Under the pieces are notes generated by a model, which did no database searches, had not been told where the DNA came from, and worked only from the letters and a program-made list of their open reading frames with translations. A stretch of 64,000 nt of DNA, from contig JAUZSC010000009.1 of the NCBI GenBank assembly GCA_030949825.1, positions 1 to 64,000 of the forward strand, given 5' to 3'. Shown piece by piece: positions 1 to 8,518 of this stretch. The DNA comes from Sulfurimonas sp. GTDB lineage: Bacteria; Campylobacterota; Campylobacteria; Campylobacterales; Sulfurimonadaceae. The number at the start of each line of letters is the position of its first letter. Position 1 is the stretch's first letter. Position numbers and translations under genes: made by a program.

Positions 1-161
1 GGAGATTTAATACCTAATGTCAAGAGATAGCCAAAGGAATTTACAAATTCATCAATAAGTGTTTATTTCTTAATCATTTATTCCTATATTCAAGTTCAAA
101 AAATAAACTCTATATAGTATAGTGATAAATTTCTTATGCAATTCTATTAACTCTTTGTCTA

Positions 162-167
162 TATAAT
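162..167 (+). promoter_or_regulatory. -10 box upstream of Bax-inhibitor-like gene
   Basis: A perfect TATAAT lies 30 bases before the ATG at 198, with a good ribosome binding site (AAGGAG, 185-190) between. No convincing -35 is seen, which is normal for sigma-70 promoters of Campylobacterota. The rest of 1-197 is AT-rich and I recognise nothing else in it. Confidence 0.6.
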
Positions 168-197
168 ACGCTTTAAATTAACCCTAAGGAGATTTCA

Positions 198-899
198 ATG
201 GGACTATATGATCGTGATTATGCAAGAGAAGGTTCTTCTGCATACGAGTCTGCTTCAAAGAGCGACTCACAAATAATATCTTTTGTTAAAGAAACGTATA
301 AACTTTTTGCTGCATCTATGATGGCTGGTGCTGTCGGTGCTTATGTTGGTGTTCCGATGGCTGCTACAATTCATGCTTATTTTTGGCCACTATTTGCCTT
401 AGAGATAGGTTTACTCATAGGTTTACAGTTCGTTAAACATAAACCAGGGATTAATCTTCTTGTAATGTTTGGCTTTGTATTTATGACAGGACTTATGTTA
501 GCTCCTCTTTTAGCGCGTACACTTGGTATGGCTGGCGGTGCTAGCATTATCGGGAATGCTTTTGCAATGACATCAGTTGTTTTTGGTGCTATGAGTTTTT
601 ATGCTATTAAAACGACTAAAGACTTTACTGGATATACAAAACCGCTTATGATAGCTCTTTTTGTTATCATTGGTTTTTCTGTACTTAACATATTTATTGG
701 TAATCCAATGCTTCATGTTATTATTTCCGGTGCTGTTGTTATTTTATTTAGTATCTTAGTTATTTATGATACTCAAAACATTATGAAAGGTGCTTATGAA
801 ACGCCTATTGATGGTGCAATCGCACTTTATTTAGATTTCTTAAATATCTTTACTGCATTACTTCAATTATTTGGAATATTCGGTAATAACGACGACTAA
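198..899 (+). CDS. Bax inhibitor-1 family (YbhL/YccA-type) inner-membrane protein
   Basis: A 233-residue, almost wholly hydrophobic protein with about seven membrane segments after a short polar N-terminus (residues 1-30). The layout and the C-terminal end, with an acidic/Asp-containing hydrophobic segment (YDTQNI, then ALYLDFLNIF), match the Bax inhibitor-1/UPF0005 family. In bacteria these proteins are linked to membrane protein quality control (FtsH regulation by YccA) or ion leak; the role here is inferred only from family. ATG start supported by AAGGAG seven bases upstream. Monocistronic, with its own promoter and a hairpin terminator shared with the convergent gene. Confidence 0.85.
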   Translation: MGLYDRDYAREGSSAYESASKSDSQIISFVKETYKLFAASMMAGAVGAYVGVPMAATIHAYFWPLFALEIGLLIGLQFVKHKPGINLLVMFGFVFMTGLMLAPLLARTLGMAGGASIIGNAFAMTSVVFGAMSFYAIKTTKDFTGYTKPLMIALFVIIGFSVLNIFIGNPMLHVIISGAVVILFSILVIYDTQNIMKGAYETPIDGAIALYLDFLNIFTALLQLFGIFGNNDD

Positions 900-906
900 A
901 AATGCT

Positions 907-931
907 TTTCACTCAGTCTTACTGGGTGAAA
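907..931. terminator. Bidirectional terminator hairpin
   Basis: TTTCACTCAG (907-916) pairs with CTGGGTGAAA (922-931), a 10-bp stem with one G-T wobble and a 5-base loop. It sits between convergent genes, and its loop contains the stop codon of the minus-strand methyltransferase gene (919-921). Confidence 0.7.
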
Positions 932-1611
932 GATCTAATAAACACAATCTCAAACTCTAAGTAAGTTAAAGGGTATTCTTTCATTAACTTCTTTGTTTGT
1001 TTATAATCCAATACTTTTCTTCCCCCGCTTACACCACTTTTTTTAATGTAACGAAACATTTCTCGAACAGAATCAAACTCTAACTTATACTGCATAACTT
1101 CAAAATAAGCATCAAAATATTTTTCTGCTAATTTTTTAATACTAGAAGCATCTTTTAATAAGGGCTCTAATTTTGCAGTTTTATTTAGAGTCTTAAAAGT
1201 TCCTGATGTAAAGATTGCTAGAGATACAGGAGCATTAAGACTTTTTATATTTACAAAGACCTCATCAAGATTACTTGCCCATTGGAGTGCAGATGCTGAA
1301 AATATATGTTCAAACTTGTGTGAATAAAGATTATCAAATAATTCTTTTTTGTTAAAATCACCATTTATGCATTCTATTTTTTCTGATTTTGGATGCAAGT
1401 CTAACATTCCATGAGCAAAGTCTACTCCTACAAAATGTTTATATTCCCAGTCAATTGCTTGTACTAAAGCTCCGTTGCCACAACCTAAATCAAGAATATT
1501 TTTTGGATGCATTGTAAGTTTTCTTAGTAACTTATCAATAACTTTTTTTTGAATGATATTGTAAGTATTATATCCCGAGGCATATTTAGAAAACTCCGAA
1601 CTTATTTTCAT
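919..1611 (-). CDS. bioC: SAM-dependent methyltransferase, probably malonyl-ACP methyltransferase BioC
   Basis: A 230-residue class I methyltransferase. The SAM-binding motif I reads LDLGCGNGALV (about residues 41-51), followed by the acidic GVD end of strand 2 (about 62-64). The N-terminal part (FSKYASGYNTYNIIQKKV) resembles the start of BioC, which methylates malonyl-ACP to open biotin synthesis. Last gene of the minus-strand znu operon; its ATG overlaps the upstream znuB stop by 4 bases, implying translational coupling. The BioC assignment is from resemblance only; another small-molecule methyltransferase is possible. Confidence 0.65.
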   Translation of the reverse strand: MKISSEFSKYASGYNTYNIIQKKVIDKLLRKLTMHPKNILDLGCGNGALVQAIDWEYKHFVGVDFAHGMLDLHPKSEKIECINGDFNKKELFDNLYSHKFEHIFSASALQWASNLDEVFVNIKSLNAPVSLAIFTSGTFKTLNKTAKLEPLLKDASSIKKLAEKYFDAYFEVMQYKLEFDSVREMFRYIKKSGVSGGRKVLDYKQTKKLMKEYPLTYLEFEIVFIRSFTQ

Positions 1612-2405
1612 TTTTTATTGATTATAAGAGAAAGGATAAAAATACTTAATACGCTGAGGACTATCGTTGCACCTGAGGGTAGTGAAAAATAAAAAGAGAA
1701 AGTCATACCTATTACTACGCTAAACACTGCGAAGAAAAGGGAGAGCATTGAGGTTTTCATAAAACCTACACGAAACTGCAAGGCAGCAACAGTAGGAATG
1801 ACCATTAAAGCACCAATAAGCAGCGTTCCTATAATTCTAATAGATAAGGCTATGATTATCGCTACTATCGTCACAAGAAGGTAGTTAAGCAGTTTTACTT
1901 TTATGCCACTTGTTTGTGCGACTTCTTCATCATACGCGATAAAATAAAACTCCCTCCAAAAGAACAACAAAAGACAAAGTGCTATGATTCCAAAAACAAA
2001 TATCGCATAAATATCTTCATTACTTACAGAAAGAATAGAACCAAAAAGGTAAGAAAAGAGTGAGCTGTTAAACTCGCCTCCAAGCGATACTATAATTACA
2101 GCAATCGCTAAAGAACCTGATAATAAAATGGCTAAAACAGAGTCTGAGTACAGGGAAAAAGCACTTCGTAAGTATTCTATGAGCCACGCCGAAAGTACCG
2201 ATACTACAACAGCTATCCATAAAGGGTTCCAACCTGCAACTAAACCTACAGCAACTCCAACAAGTGCTGAGTGTGCTAATGTTTCACTAATCATAGAATA
2301 GCGTTTAAGAACTACAAAGGTTCCACTCACAGATGCTAACACAGCTATAAATATACCTGCTACAAAAGCTCTTTGCATAAATTCGTATTGGAATATATCA
2401 AACAT
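1608..2405 (-). CDS. znuB: Zinc/manganese ABC transporter, membrane permease
   Basis: A 265-residue ABC-3 family permease with about eight membrane helices. The stretch from about residue 35 to 60 (KRYSMISETLAHSALVGVA) is the conserved cytoplasmic coupling region of ZnuB/MntB permeases. It directly follows the ATPase gene (no gap), as expected for a two-component channel with the downstream-encoded domains. Together with ZnuA and ZnuC it imports Zn(II), or possibly Mn(II), across the inner membrane; the His-rich binding protein favours zinc. Confidence 0.9.
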   Translation of the reverse strand: MFDIFQYEFMQRAFVAGIFIAVLASVSGTFVVLKRYSMISETLAHSALVGVAVGLVAGWNPLWIAVVVSVLSAWLIEYLRSAFSLYSDSVLAILLSGSLAIAVIIVSLGGEFNSSLFSYLFGSILSVSNEDIYAIFVFGIIALCLLLFFWREFYFIAYDEEVAQTSGIKVKLLNYLLVTIVAIIIALSIRIIGTLLIGALMVIPTVAALQFRVGFMKTSMLSLFFAVFSVVIGMTFSFYFSLPSGATIVLSVLSIFILSLIINKK

Positions 2406-3176
2406 TTAGTGCTCGTGCTTATGGTTATGTACTAGATGCGCAGAGATGCCATAGAGTTCACTCATCTCTTTACATGAAATCGCTTCTTTAGGGTCGTTAC
2501 AAATAGTCGCTTTTTGATTTATTGTAAATAATCTGCCTATATCGTCTGCTATTACTCCAATATCATGCGTAATAAATACAATGGTCATATTTTCTTCTTT
2601 ATTTAATCTTTTAAGAAGTGCATAAAAGTTTTGCTGAGATACAGTATCGACACCCGTGTTTGGTTCATCTAAAATCAAAATCTCAGGTTTAGAGGCAAGC
2701 GCTCTTGCAATCATCACGCGTTGGCGTTGTCCTCCTGAGAGTGCGCCAACCATTCGCTCTTGCAAATCAAGAATACCCATCTTGTTCATAGCGTCATGTA
2801 CAGCATCTTTATCTTCTTGTGTTTCTTTAGAGAAAAATTTTCTTTTAGAAACGCGTCCCATTTTTACAATATCTAAGGCAGTTGCTGGGAAATTTTGGTC
2901 TACATGCGAAGCACGCTGTGGAACAAAACCTATCTTATTCCAGTCTTTAAAATTTTGTAGTTTTTTACCAAAAAGCCTAATCTCTCCACTACTTGGTTTA
3001 TCTAGACCTAAGAGCATACGAATAAGTGTCGTTTTTCCTCCACCATTTGGACCGATAATCGCGATATACTCTGCGGAAAATATTTCTAAAGAAATATGCG
3101 AAAGTATACTTTGTCCTCTTACTTTGAAGTTTAAGTTTTTAACATCAAAGATAGGTGTTTTAAAATTTATTGACAA
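2406..3176 (-). CDS. znuC: Zinc ABC transporter, ATP-binding protein
   Basis: A 256-residue ABC ATPase. Visible motifs: Walker A GPNGGGKTT (about 42-50), Q-loop (VPQRASHVD), signature LSGGQRQRV (about 145-153), Walker B ILILDEPNTGVD, and the switch His in FITHDIG. The C-terminus carries a short His cluster (HNHKHEH) that may bind metal, which fits zinc transport. The start overlaps the end of znuA by 10 bases. The gene order znuA-znuC-znuB is typical. Confidence 0.92.
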   Translation of the reverse strand: MSINFKTPIFDVKNLNFKVRGQSILSHISLEIFSAEYIAIIGPNGGGKTTLIRMLLGLDKPSSGEIRLFGKKLQNFKDWNKIGFVPQRASHVDQNFPATALDIVKMGRVSKRKFFSKETQEDKDAVHDAMNKMGILDLQERMVGALSGGQRQRVMIARALASKPEILILDEPNTGVDTVSQQNFYALLKRLNKEENMTIVFITHDIGVIADDIGRLFTINQKATICNDPKEAISCKEMSELYGISAHLVHNHKHEH

Positions 3177-4117
3177 ACAAGAGCCTTAGTGATTTTTTCT
3201 AAATTACTCAACATTATGTCTTCGTATGTTCGTTTATGCTCTACATCATCTTTAGTGACATTTCCTAAGGTATGAAGACTGTCTATTTTTACATTTGCCT
3301 GTCTTGCTAAAGTTTGCATAGATTTAGCGTTTGAAAAATCCTCAAAAAAGACAACGGGCGTTTTATATTTTTCTATTGCCTCAATAATTCTAATCATATC
3401 TTTTGGAGCAGACTGGGCATCTGGAGACAAACCTTTAAGAGCACTTACATTAAAATCATATTTGTCACTTAAATACGAAAAAGCGTTATGGTTTGTAATG
3501 ATTGTATTAAGCTCACAGTTTTTTAAGCCTTTTTTATACGCAGCATCTAAGCTATCTAGCATCTGAGTATATTTGTTTCTATTGCCAAGATAAAGAAGCT
3601 TATGTTTGGGCTCTAATCGAATAAACTCATAGGTCATAATGTTTGCAGCATCTTTCATATTCTCAACATCAAGCCAAAAATGAGGATCAAAAGATGAATG
3701 AGAACAGGTATGTCCGTGATGCTCATGCTCTTTTGCGTGATCTTTATTTAAATGTTTGAGTTTAATGAATTTGGCGATTCCAATAGCTTTACCTTTAAAG
3801 TTAAACGAAGACAACCACGGTTCAAGTCCCGCACCATTGTATATAACTAAGGCACTTTTTTCTACTTTAGCCATTATCTTTGGAGTTGGTTCGAAAGAAT
3901 GAACATCTACACCATTAGGTATGATTTTTACAAGTTCCAATGTGTCTCCAACGATATGTTTTGCAATATCATGTAAAACAAAAGTACTTAAACTTACGAT
4001 TTTTTTAGATTCTTTAGAGTTTGTTTTTTCATCTTTATCATCATTAAGTATGAATGTCCAAACAATTAAAAGAGTTAAAATTACTATAGCTATAATATAT
4101 TTATAATTTTTTACCAC
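3167..4117 (-). CDS. znuA: Periplasmic zinc-binding lipidless solute-binding protein of the Znu system
   Basis: A 316-residue cluster A-I metal-binding protein. N-terminal signal anchor at about 4-24. A His/acidic-rich loop at about 123-140 (KEHEHHGHTCSHSSFDPHFW) precedes the conserved DPHFWLD metal site; further conserved His (TNHNAF) and Asp/Glu (FFEDFSNAK) ligands follow. Start chosen as GTG at 4117, with AGGAAT just upstream. First gene of the znu-bioC operon. Delivers Zn(II) to ZnuBC; the loop length and His content argue for zinc over manganese. Confidence 0.9.
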   Translation of the reverse strand: MVKNYKYIIAIVILTLLIVWTFILNDDKDEKTNSKESKKIVSLSTFVLHDIAKHIVGDTLELVKIIPNGVDVHSFEPTPKIMAKVEKSALVIYNGAGLEPWLSSFNFKGKAIGIAKFIKLKHLNKDHAKEHEHHGHTCSHSSFDPHFWLDVENMKDAANIMTYEFIRLEPKHKLLYLGNRNKYTQMLDSLDAAYKKGLKNCELNTIITNHNAFSYLSDKYDFNVSALKGLSPDAQSAPKDMIRIIEAIEKYKTPVVFFEDFSNAKSMQTLARQANVKIDSLHTLGNVTKDDVEHKRTYEDIMLSNLEKITKALVCQ

Positions 4118-4141
4118 GGGATTCCTAAAAGAGTTTTTTAA

Positions 4142-4176
4142 ATTATAGCTTATTCTAACTTTTTTTTAGATATAAT
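4142..4176. promoter_or_regulatory. Divergent -10 boxes of znuA (minus) and secG (plus)
   Basis: The 89-base divergent region holds two -10 boxes: 4142-4147 read on the minus strand as TATAAT (extended GC-TATAAT) facing znuA, and 4171-4176 TATAAT facing secG. No obvious Fur/Zur palindrome was recognised between them, although zinc control of znuA would be expected. Confidence 0.6.
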
Positions 4177-4206
4177 TCGCCACTTTTATATTTAGGAATT
4201 TATTTA

Positions 4207-4521
4207 ATGACAACTAGTTTTTTACTTATCGTTCAAATAGTTTTAGTAGTTTTAATCGTAATAGCAGTGCTATTACAAAAAAGTTCAAGCATTGGTCTAG
4301 GTGCGTACAGTGGCTCAAATGAGTCTGTATTTGGTGCCAAAGGTCCAGGTAGTTTTTTAGCAAAAGCTACATTTACAGTTGGTCTTTTATTTGTTATAAA
4401 TACAATCTCTTTAGGGTATATGTATTCACAAGCAAATCAAGCATCTGTTGTTGATGACTTAGTTGAAAACACAACTATTGTCGCTCCAAAAGCTGCAAAA
4501 ACAGAAGAATCTACAAAATAA
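4207..4521 (+). CDS. secG: Preprotein translocase subunit SecG
   Basis: A 104-residue protein with two membrane helices (about 4-22 and 54-75) and the SecG-type cytoplasmic loop between them (LLQKSSSIGLGAYSGSNESVFG). It is the accessory subunit of the SecYEG channel. The Ala/Glu-rich C-terminal tail is variable in the family. ATG start with AGGA at 4194-4197. Head of the secG-frr-pyrE cluster, an arrangement also found in Helicobacter. Confidence 0.93.
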   Translation: MTTSFLLIVQIVLVVLIVIAVLLQKSSSIGLGAYSGSNESVFGAKGPGSFLAKATFTVGLLFVINTISLGYMYSQANQASVVDDLVENTTIVAPKAAKTEESTK

Positions 4522-4530
4522 TCATCTTTT

Positions 4531-4553
4531 CATAGTTGCTTTACGCAGCTATG
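4531..4553 (+). terminator. Hairpin after secG
   Basis: CATAGTTGC pairs with GCAGCTATG (9 bp, one wobble) around a 5-base loop, 10 bases after the secG stop. No strong U-tract follows, so it may attenuate rather than stop transcription into frr. A separate extended -10 (TGC-TACAAT, 4601-4606) precedes frr. Confidence 0.45.
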
Positions 4554-4634
4554 CTCACCTTTAAAACAAATACTTTTACTCCCTCTTAAATTTTTCTTGC
4601 TACAATAGCGTAATTAATTCCAAGGAAAATACCC

Positions 4635-5192
4635 ATGCTAGATGAAATAAACAGTGAATGCGAAACAAAAATGCAAGGCAGCATAGACCATATGCTAAGA
4701 GACTTCAAAACACTTAGAACTGGTAAAATTACTACTTCTGTTTTAGATAATATTAAAATCGATTACTACGGAACAATGACGGCACTTGATCAAGTTGGTT
4801 CTGTAATTGCAAGTGATGCAACTACAATCATTGTAAATCCTTGGGAAAAGAACCTTTTAGCTGATATTGAATCTGCAATTTCTAAGGGAAATGTGGGAGC
4901 AACACCTACAAATGATGGTGACCTCATCAAACTCTTTTTTCCAGCTATGACAGTTGAACAAAGAAAAGAATCTGTAAAACAAATGAAAAGTATGGGAGAA
5001 AATGCTAAAGTTTCTTTGAGAAACGATAGAAAATTTTCTAACGATAAAATCAAAAAACTTGAAAAAGAAAAAGAAATTACACCAGATGAATCTAAAGCAG
5101 CCCAAGATGCAATCCAAAAAACTACTGACAAACACTCTGCAGCTATTGAAAAGATTTTAAAAGATAAAGAAATCTCTATACTTAAAGTTTAG
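4635..5192 (+). CDS. frr: Ribosome recycling factor
   Basis: A 185-residue protein of exactly family length. The N-terminal helix (LRDFKTLRTGKITTSVLD) and the three-helix-bundle signature (KEKEKEIT preceded by VSLRNDRK) are those of RRF, which splits post-termination ribosomes together with EF-G. ATG preceded by AAGGAA (4623-4628). Lies between secG and pyrE in the same orientation; it has its own -10-like TACAAT at 4601. Confidence 0.95.
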   Translation: MLDEINSECETKMQGSIDHMLRDFKTLRTGKITTSVLDNIKIDYYGTMTALDQVGSVIASDATTIIVNPWEKNLLADIESAISKGNVGATPTNDGDLIKLFFPAMTVEQRKESVKQMKSMGENAKVSLRNDRKFSNDKIKKLEKEKEITPDESKAAQDAIQKTTDKHSAAIEKILKDKEISILKV

Positions 5193-5267
5193 ACGCTAAC
5201 ACTGGGTTCTCTTCAGCAGAGAGCTCTCGCACCTAGGTGCTTTTTGAAATCAACACTAAGGATTTTT

Positions 5268-5876
5268 ATGGACGTTAAAAAAATATATATGGATGCAGAT
5301 GCTCTTCTTGAGGGTCACTTCAAATTAAGCTCTGGGAATCATTCAGAATTTTATCTTCAATCTGCAAAAGTTTTAGAAGATCCTAAAACCGCTAAACTTT
5401 TAGCTGAGGCACTTGCAGTTCAAATCAGAGAAAGTGGCTTAAAAGTAGACACCGTTTGTGCCCCTGCTCTTGGTGGACTTATCGCTGGATTTGCACTTGC
5501 CACTGCACTTGATGTTCGTTTTATTTTTGCTGAACGCGTTGAGGGTATTATGACTATTCGCCGTGGTTTTGAAGTAAATAAAGATGAAAAAGTATTAATG
5601 TGTGAAGACATCATCACAACTGGTGGCTCCGCTATGGAAGCTGCTCGCGCTGTTGAAGCACTTGGTGGAGAAATTGTTGGCGCAGCAGCTTTAGCAAATC
5701 GTGGTTTTTGTAAACGCGAAAATAGTGATATAACACGAAAAGAAAACTGTAAACTTCCTCAAGATATTCCATTTTTTGCATTAGCTGATTTTACATTTGA
5801 GATGTATACACCTAATGCTTGTCCTCTTTGTAAAGATGGAAGCGAAGCAATTAAGCCAGGTTCAAGAGGAAATTAA
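5268..5876 (+). CDS. pyrE: Orotate phosphoribosyltransferase
   Basis: A 202-residue PRTase of the long OPRTase type. The PRPP-binding motif reads [14 protein letters not shown] (about 110-123); the upstream hood region and the flexible catalytic loop ([13 protein letters not shown]) are present. It converts orotate plus PRPP to OMP. An in-frame upstream start at 5244 exists, but ATG 5268 has a well-placed AAGGA (5258-5262) and gives the usual family N-terminus ([17 protein letters not shown]). The upstream spacer has two short perfect palindromes, 5219-5228 and 5229-5240, the second followed by five T. Confidence 0.93.
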   Translation: MDVKKIYMDADALLEGHFKLSSGNHSEFYLQSAKVLEDPKTAKLLAEALAVQIRESGLKVDTVCAPALGGLIAGFALATALDVRFIFAERVEGIMTIRRGFEVNKDEKVLMCEDIITTGGSAMEAARAVEALGGEIVGAAALANRGFCKRENSDITRKENCKLPQDIPFFALADFTFEMYTPNACPLCKDGSEAIKPGSRGN

Positions 5877-5886
5877 AAACTTTCTC

Positions 5887-6717
5887 TTAACTAAAAAGCC
5901 TTGTTACATTTGAAGCACTAGCATTAGCTTGTGCTTGAGCGAATGAGCCTATTTGTGAACGAATATTTTGCTGTGAAAAGTTAGCACTCTCTGCTGCAAA
6001 ATCTACATCTCTAATCTGCGATTCTGCAGATGCAACATTTACCTGTGTTACAGAAATATTTCTAATATTTGACATAAGTTGGTTTTGTGAAGCGCCTAAT
6101 TCTGAACGGATGTCACTTATTCCTGTCATAGCATTGTCAATATCTTCAAGTGCAGATGCTAAACCGGCACTTGTTGTTACATCAATACTTCCAACTAAAG
6201 AAGCAACCTGAGCATCTCCAATACTTACACTTTGCGTATCACCTGCATCTGCTCCGCTTTGTGTTGTAAATGTTCCGTTGCCATTACTTCCACCCGTTCC
6301 ATCAAGAAGCTTAATCCCGTTGTAACTTGTCTGCGATGCAATGTCATCAGAAGATTCTAGGAGTCCGTCAATCTCTTTTTGAATGATTGCTCTGTTATCT
6401 GCATTCATTGTTCCATTAGATGCTTGAAGTGTTAAGATTCTGATTCTGTCCATATTTTCTTGAATTCCACTCATCGCGCCATCGGCTATTTGAATCATTC
6501 CGATGCTCTCATTGGAGTTTTGGATAGCCTGACCAAGACCTGAGACTTGTGCTGAGAGTTGATTTGCTATTCCAAGACCAGAAGCGTCATAGGCTGCACT
6601 TGTAATACTTGAACCTGAAGAAAGTCTAGAAAGGGAGTTATTCATTCCCTGATTGCTTATGTTTGAATAGAGGTTAGCTGTCATTGCACTAATATTTGTG
6701 TTAATTGAAAAAGCCAT
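5887..6717 (-). CDS. Flagellin, short form
   Basis: A 276-residue flagellin with conserved D0/D1 ends: N-terminus INTNISAMTANL and C-terminus ending in the FAQAQANASASNVTRLF-type helix. The central hypervariable region is minimal (about 145-180), so surface D2/D3 domains are essentially absent. Filament subunit exported by the flagellar type III system. Upstream is an extended sigma-70-like -10 (6750-6755) rather than a recognisable sigma-28 or sigma-54 site, which is unusual for a flagellin. It could be a minor or specialised flagellin. Confidence 0.9.
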   Translation of the reverse strand: MAFSINTNISAMTANLYSNISNQGMNNSLSRLSSGSSITSAAYDASGLGIANQLSAQVSGLGQAIQNSNESIGMIQIADGAMSGIQENMDRIRILTLQASNGTMNADNRAIIQKEIDGLLESSDDIASQTSYNGIKLLDGTGGSNGNGTFTTQSGADAGDTQSVSIGDAQVASLVGSIDVTTSAGLASALEDIDNAMTGISDIRSELGASQNQLMSNIRNISVTQVNVASAESQIRDVDFAAESANFSQQNIRSQIGSFAQAQANASASNVTRLFS

Positions 6718-6749
6718 ATTTTATCCTTCTCTAAAAGTTGTTATAAAAT

Positions 6750-6755
6750 ATTATA
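6750..6755 (-). promoter_or_regulatory. Extended -10 upstream of flagellin
   Basis: On the minus strand the sequence reads GTGC-TATAAT, 33 bases before the flagellin ATG. I looked for sigma-28 (TAAA ... CGATAA) and sigma-54 (GG ... GC at -24/-12) elements in the same spacer and saw neither. Confidence 0.5.
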
Positions 6756-6774
6756 GCACTTTTTAGATGAAAAT

Positions 6775-8397
6775 TTACTTATACTTTAACTGACAGCTTA
6801 TCATTCTCTCAACTAAAACCCGAGCAACTTCAAGTTTTCCATCCACAACCACATTTATACTTAAGTCTTGAAGCTTTTCTTTTTCTTCAAGTGAGATAAC
6901 CTTAACGATAAGGTTTACATCTTTTGTATGCTTTAAAATCGCCTCACAAATAAGTCGTTTTTTATCTATGTTCTCCAGTGTAACGATAACTGAAGATGCC
7001 TTTTCAACATGAATAGCATTGAGTATAGATAACTTAGAAGCATCTCCTAGATAAGCTTCTATACCCTTGTTTAAAGCTTCTTGAACATGCTTATTTGAAT
7101 TATCTATCACTATATAGGGGGCACCAAGTTCATCTAAGTGACGCGTTACAAATTTTCCAACAACACTGTATCCACATACAACAACATGCCCTTCTCGTTT
7201 TTCTAAGTTTTTCATATCTTCACACTCTTCTATGTCTTTGGAGAAAAATGCTGCGATTTGTGAGATTCGAGAGATAAAAAATGGTGTTATTATCATAGAA
7301 AAAATCACAATCAAGACTAAGAACTGAGAAAGTTCTGAGTCTAAAAGTCCACCCATTCCAGCAAGCGCGAAGATTACAAATGAAAACTCTCCAACTTGAG
7401 AAAGTGCTAAAGCAGTTTTTAGAGAAGCATTATGTGTTGATGTAAGTCTAAGTAGAGCATACATAATAATACTTTTTAAAACTAAGACAGCAAAAAATAT
7501 CCCAACAATTGAGCCAACATTTTCAATAAATACTGCGATATCTACTTTCATCCCGACTACGATAAAGAAAGTTCCAAGAAGTAAATCTTTAAAAGGTGCT
7601 ATATCTGATTCTACTTTATGATGGTACTTTGTCTCAGCAATAATCATCCCTGCAACAAAAGCACCCAGTGAATAGGTAAATCCCATAAAATGACCAAATA
7701 CAGAAGCACTTACAACTATAAAAAGTACAGAACCCATAAAAAGTTCTTCAACTTCTGAACTTGCAGAAAAATGAAGCAACCATGTCATTAAGCGTTTTCC
7801 AACTACAAACAAAAGACCTACAACAAGAAAAGCACTCATTAAGGTGTCACTAATGATTGCATATAGACTCGCATCTCCCTCGGTTGTTAAGAATCCTATA
7901 AGAATTAAAATTGGGATAACTGCGATATCTTGAAAAATCAAAATTCCTGTTGCTTTTTGTCCATAGGGGGTATAGATTTCTTTTGATGATTTTAAATAAC
8001 TCAGGACTACAGCAGTAGAAGATAAAGCAAAGGCAAGAGAAATAATTAATGCTGTCTTAGCTTCAACAGAAAAAATAAAGCTTGAAATGAGGTACACAGC
8101 TAGAGCAGTAAAACTAACCTGCATAAAACCATTTAAAAAGATTTCTTTTTTCATCGAACCCATTTTTGCAAGTGAAATTTCTAAGCCTATAGTAAACATT
8201 AGAAATACAATTCCAAACTCACCCACCATCTCTAGAACATGTGAATCATTAAGGTAACGTAAGTCAAAGGCATAAACTATAATGGTACCCGTTAAGATAT
8301 AGCCTATAATTTGAGATACGCCTATCTTTTTTAAAAATATATTTAATACAATAGATATTCCCAGCGCTGATATTACATACAGTATTACATTTTCCAT
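6775..8397 (-). CDS. CPA2-family monovalent cation:proton antiporter with RCK_N domain (Kef/YbaL type)
   Basis: A 540-residue protein with about 12 membrane segments (residues 1-375) of the Na+/H+ exchanger fold, followed by a Rossmann TrkA-N/RCK_N domain starting at about 398 (VVVCGYSVVGKFV, a GxGxxG-like nucleotide site with substitutions). There is no second RCK_C domain. Expected to exchange K+ or Na+ for protons, gated by NAD(H) or a related ligand. It is divergent from pyrG. Substrate ion cannot be read from sequence. Confidence 0.85.
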   Translation of the reverse strand: MENVILYVISALGISIVLNIFLKKIGVSQIIGYILTGTIIVYAFDLRYLNDSHVLEMVGEFGIVFLMFTIGLEISLAKMGSMKKEIFLNGFMQVSFTALAVYLISSFIFSVEAKTALIISLAFALSSTAVVLSYLKSSKEIYTPYGQKATGILIFQDIAVIPILILIGFLTTEGDASLYAIISDTLMSAFLVVGLLFVVGKRLMTWLLHFSASSEVEELFMGSVLFIVVSASVFGHFMGFTYSLGAFVAGMIIAETKYHHKVESDIAPFKDLLLGTFFIVVGMKVDIAVFIENVGSIVGIFFAVLVLKSIIMYALLRLTSTHNASLKTALALSQVGEFSFVIFALAGMGGLLDSELSQFLVLIVIFSMIITPFFISRISQIAAFFSKDIEECEDMKNLEKREGHVVVCGYSVVGKFVTRHLDELGAPYIVIDNSNKHVQEALNKGIEAYLGDASKLSILNAIHVEKASSVIVTLENIDKKRLICEAILKHTKDVNLIVKVISLEEKEKLQDLSINVVVDGKLEVARVLVERMISCQLKYK

Positions 8398-8480
8398 GGA
8401 TTCTCTTTTATTTTTTAAAAGTATTATACACTATTTATAGTCTATTAATTTTATTATCCATATTTTAAGTGACATTAGAA

Positions 8481-8486
8481 TATAAT
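8481..8486 (+). promoter_or_regulatory. -10 box of pyrG-recJ
   Basis: TATAAT preceded by A/T-rich sequence, 33 bases before the pyrG ATG; AGGA at 8509-8512 is the ribosome binding site. The 121-base divergent spacer to the antiporter gene holds nothing else recognisable. Confidence 0.6.
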
Positions 8487-8518
8487 GGCCTTATTAAATA
8501 TAGAATATAGGATAGTAC

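Noticed and set aside
1..30. A short open frame ending in TAG at 28-30 that could be the tail of a gene to the left
   Set aside because: Only nine codons are visible, so it cannot be told from chance.
2656..3189. Long plus-strand open frame opposite znuC
   Set aside because: It is the shadow of a strongly supported ABC ATPase; its product has no motif and no ribosome binding site.
4857..5135. Phe-rich minus-strand frame opposite frr
   Set aside because: Low-complexity translation of the complement of A-rich codons; frr is well supported.
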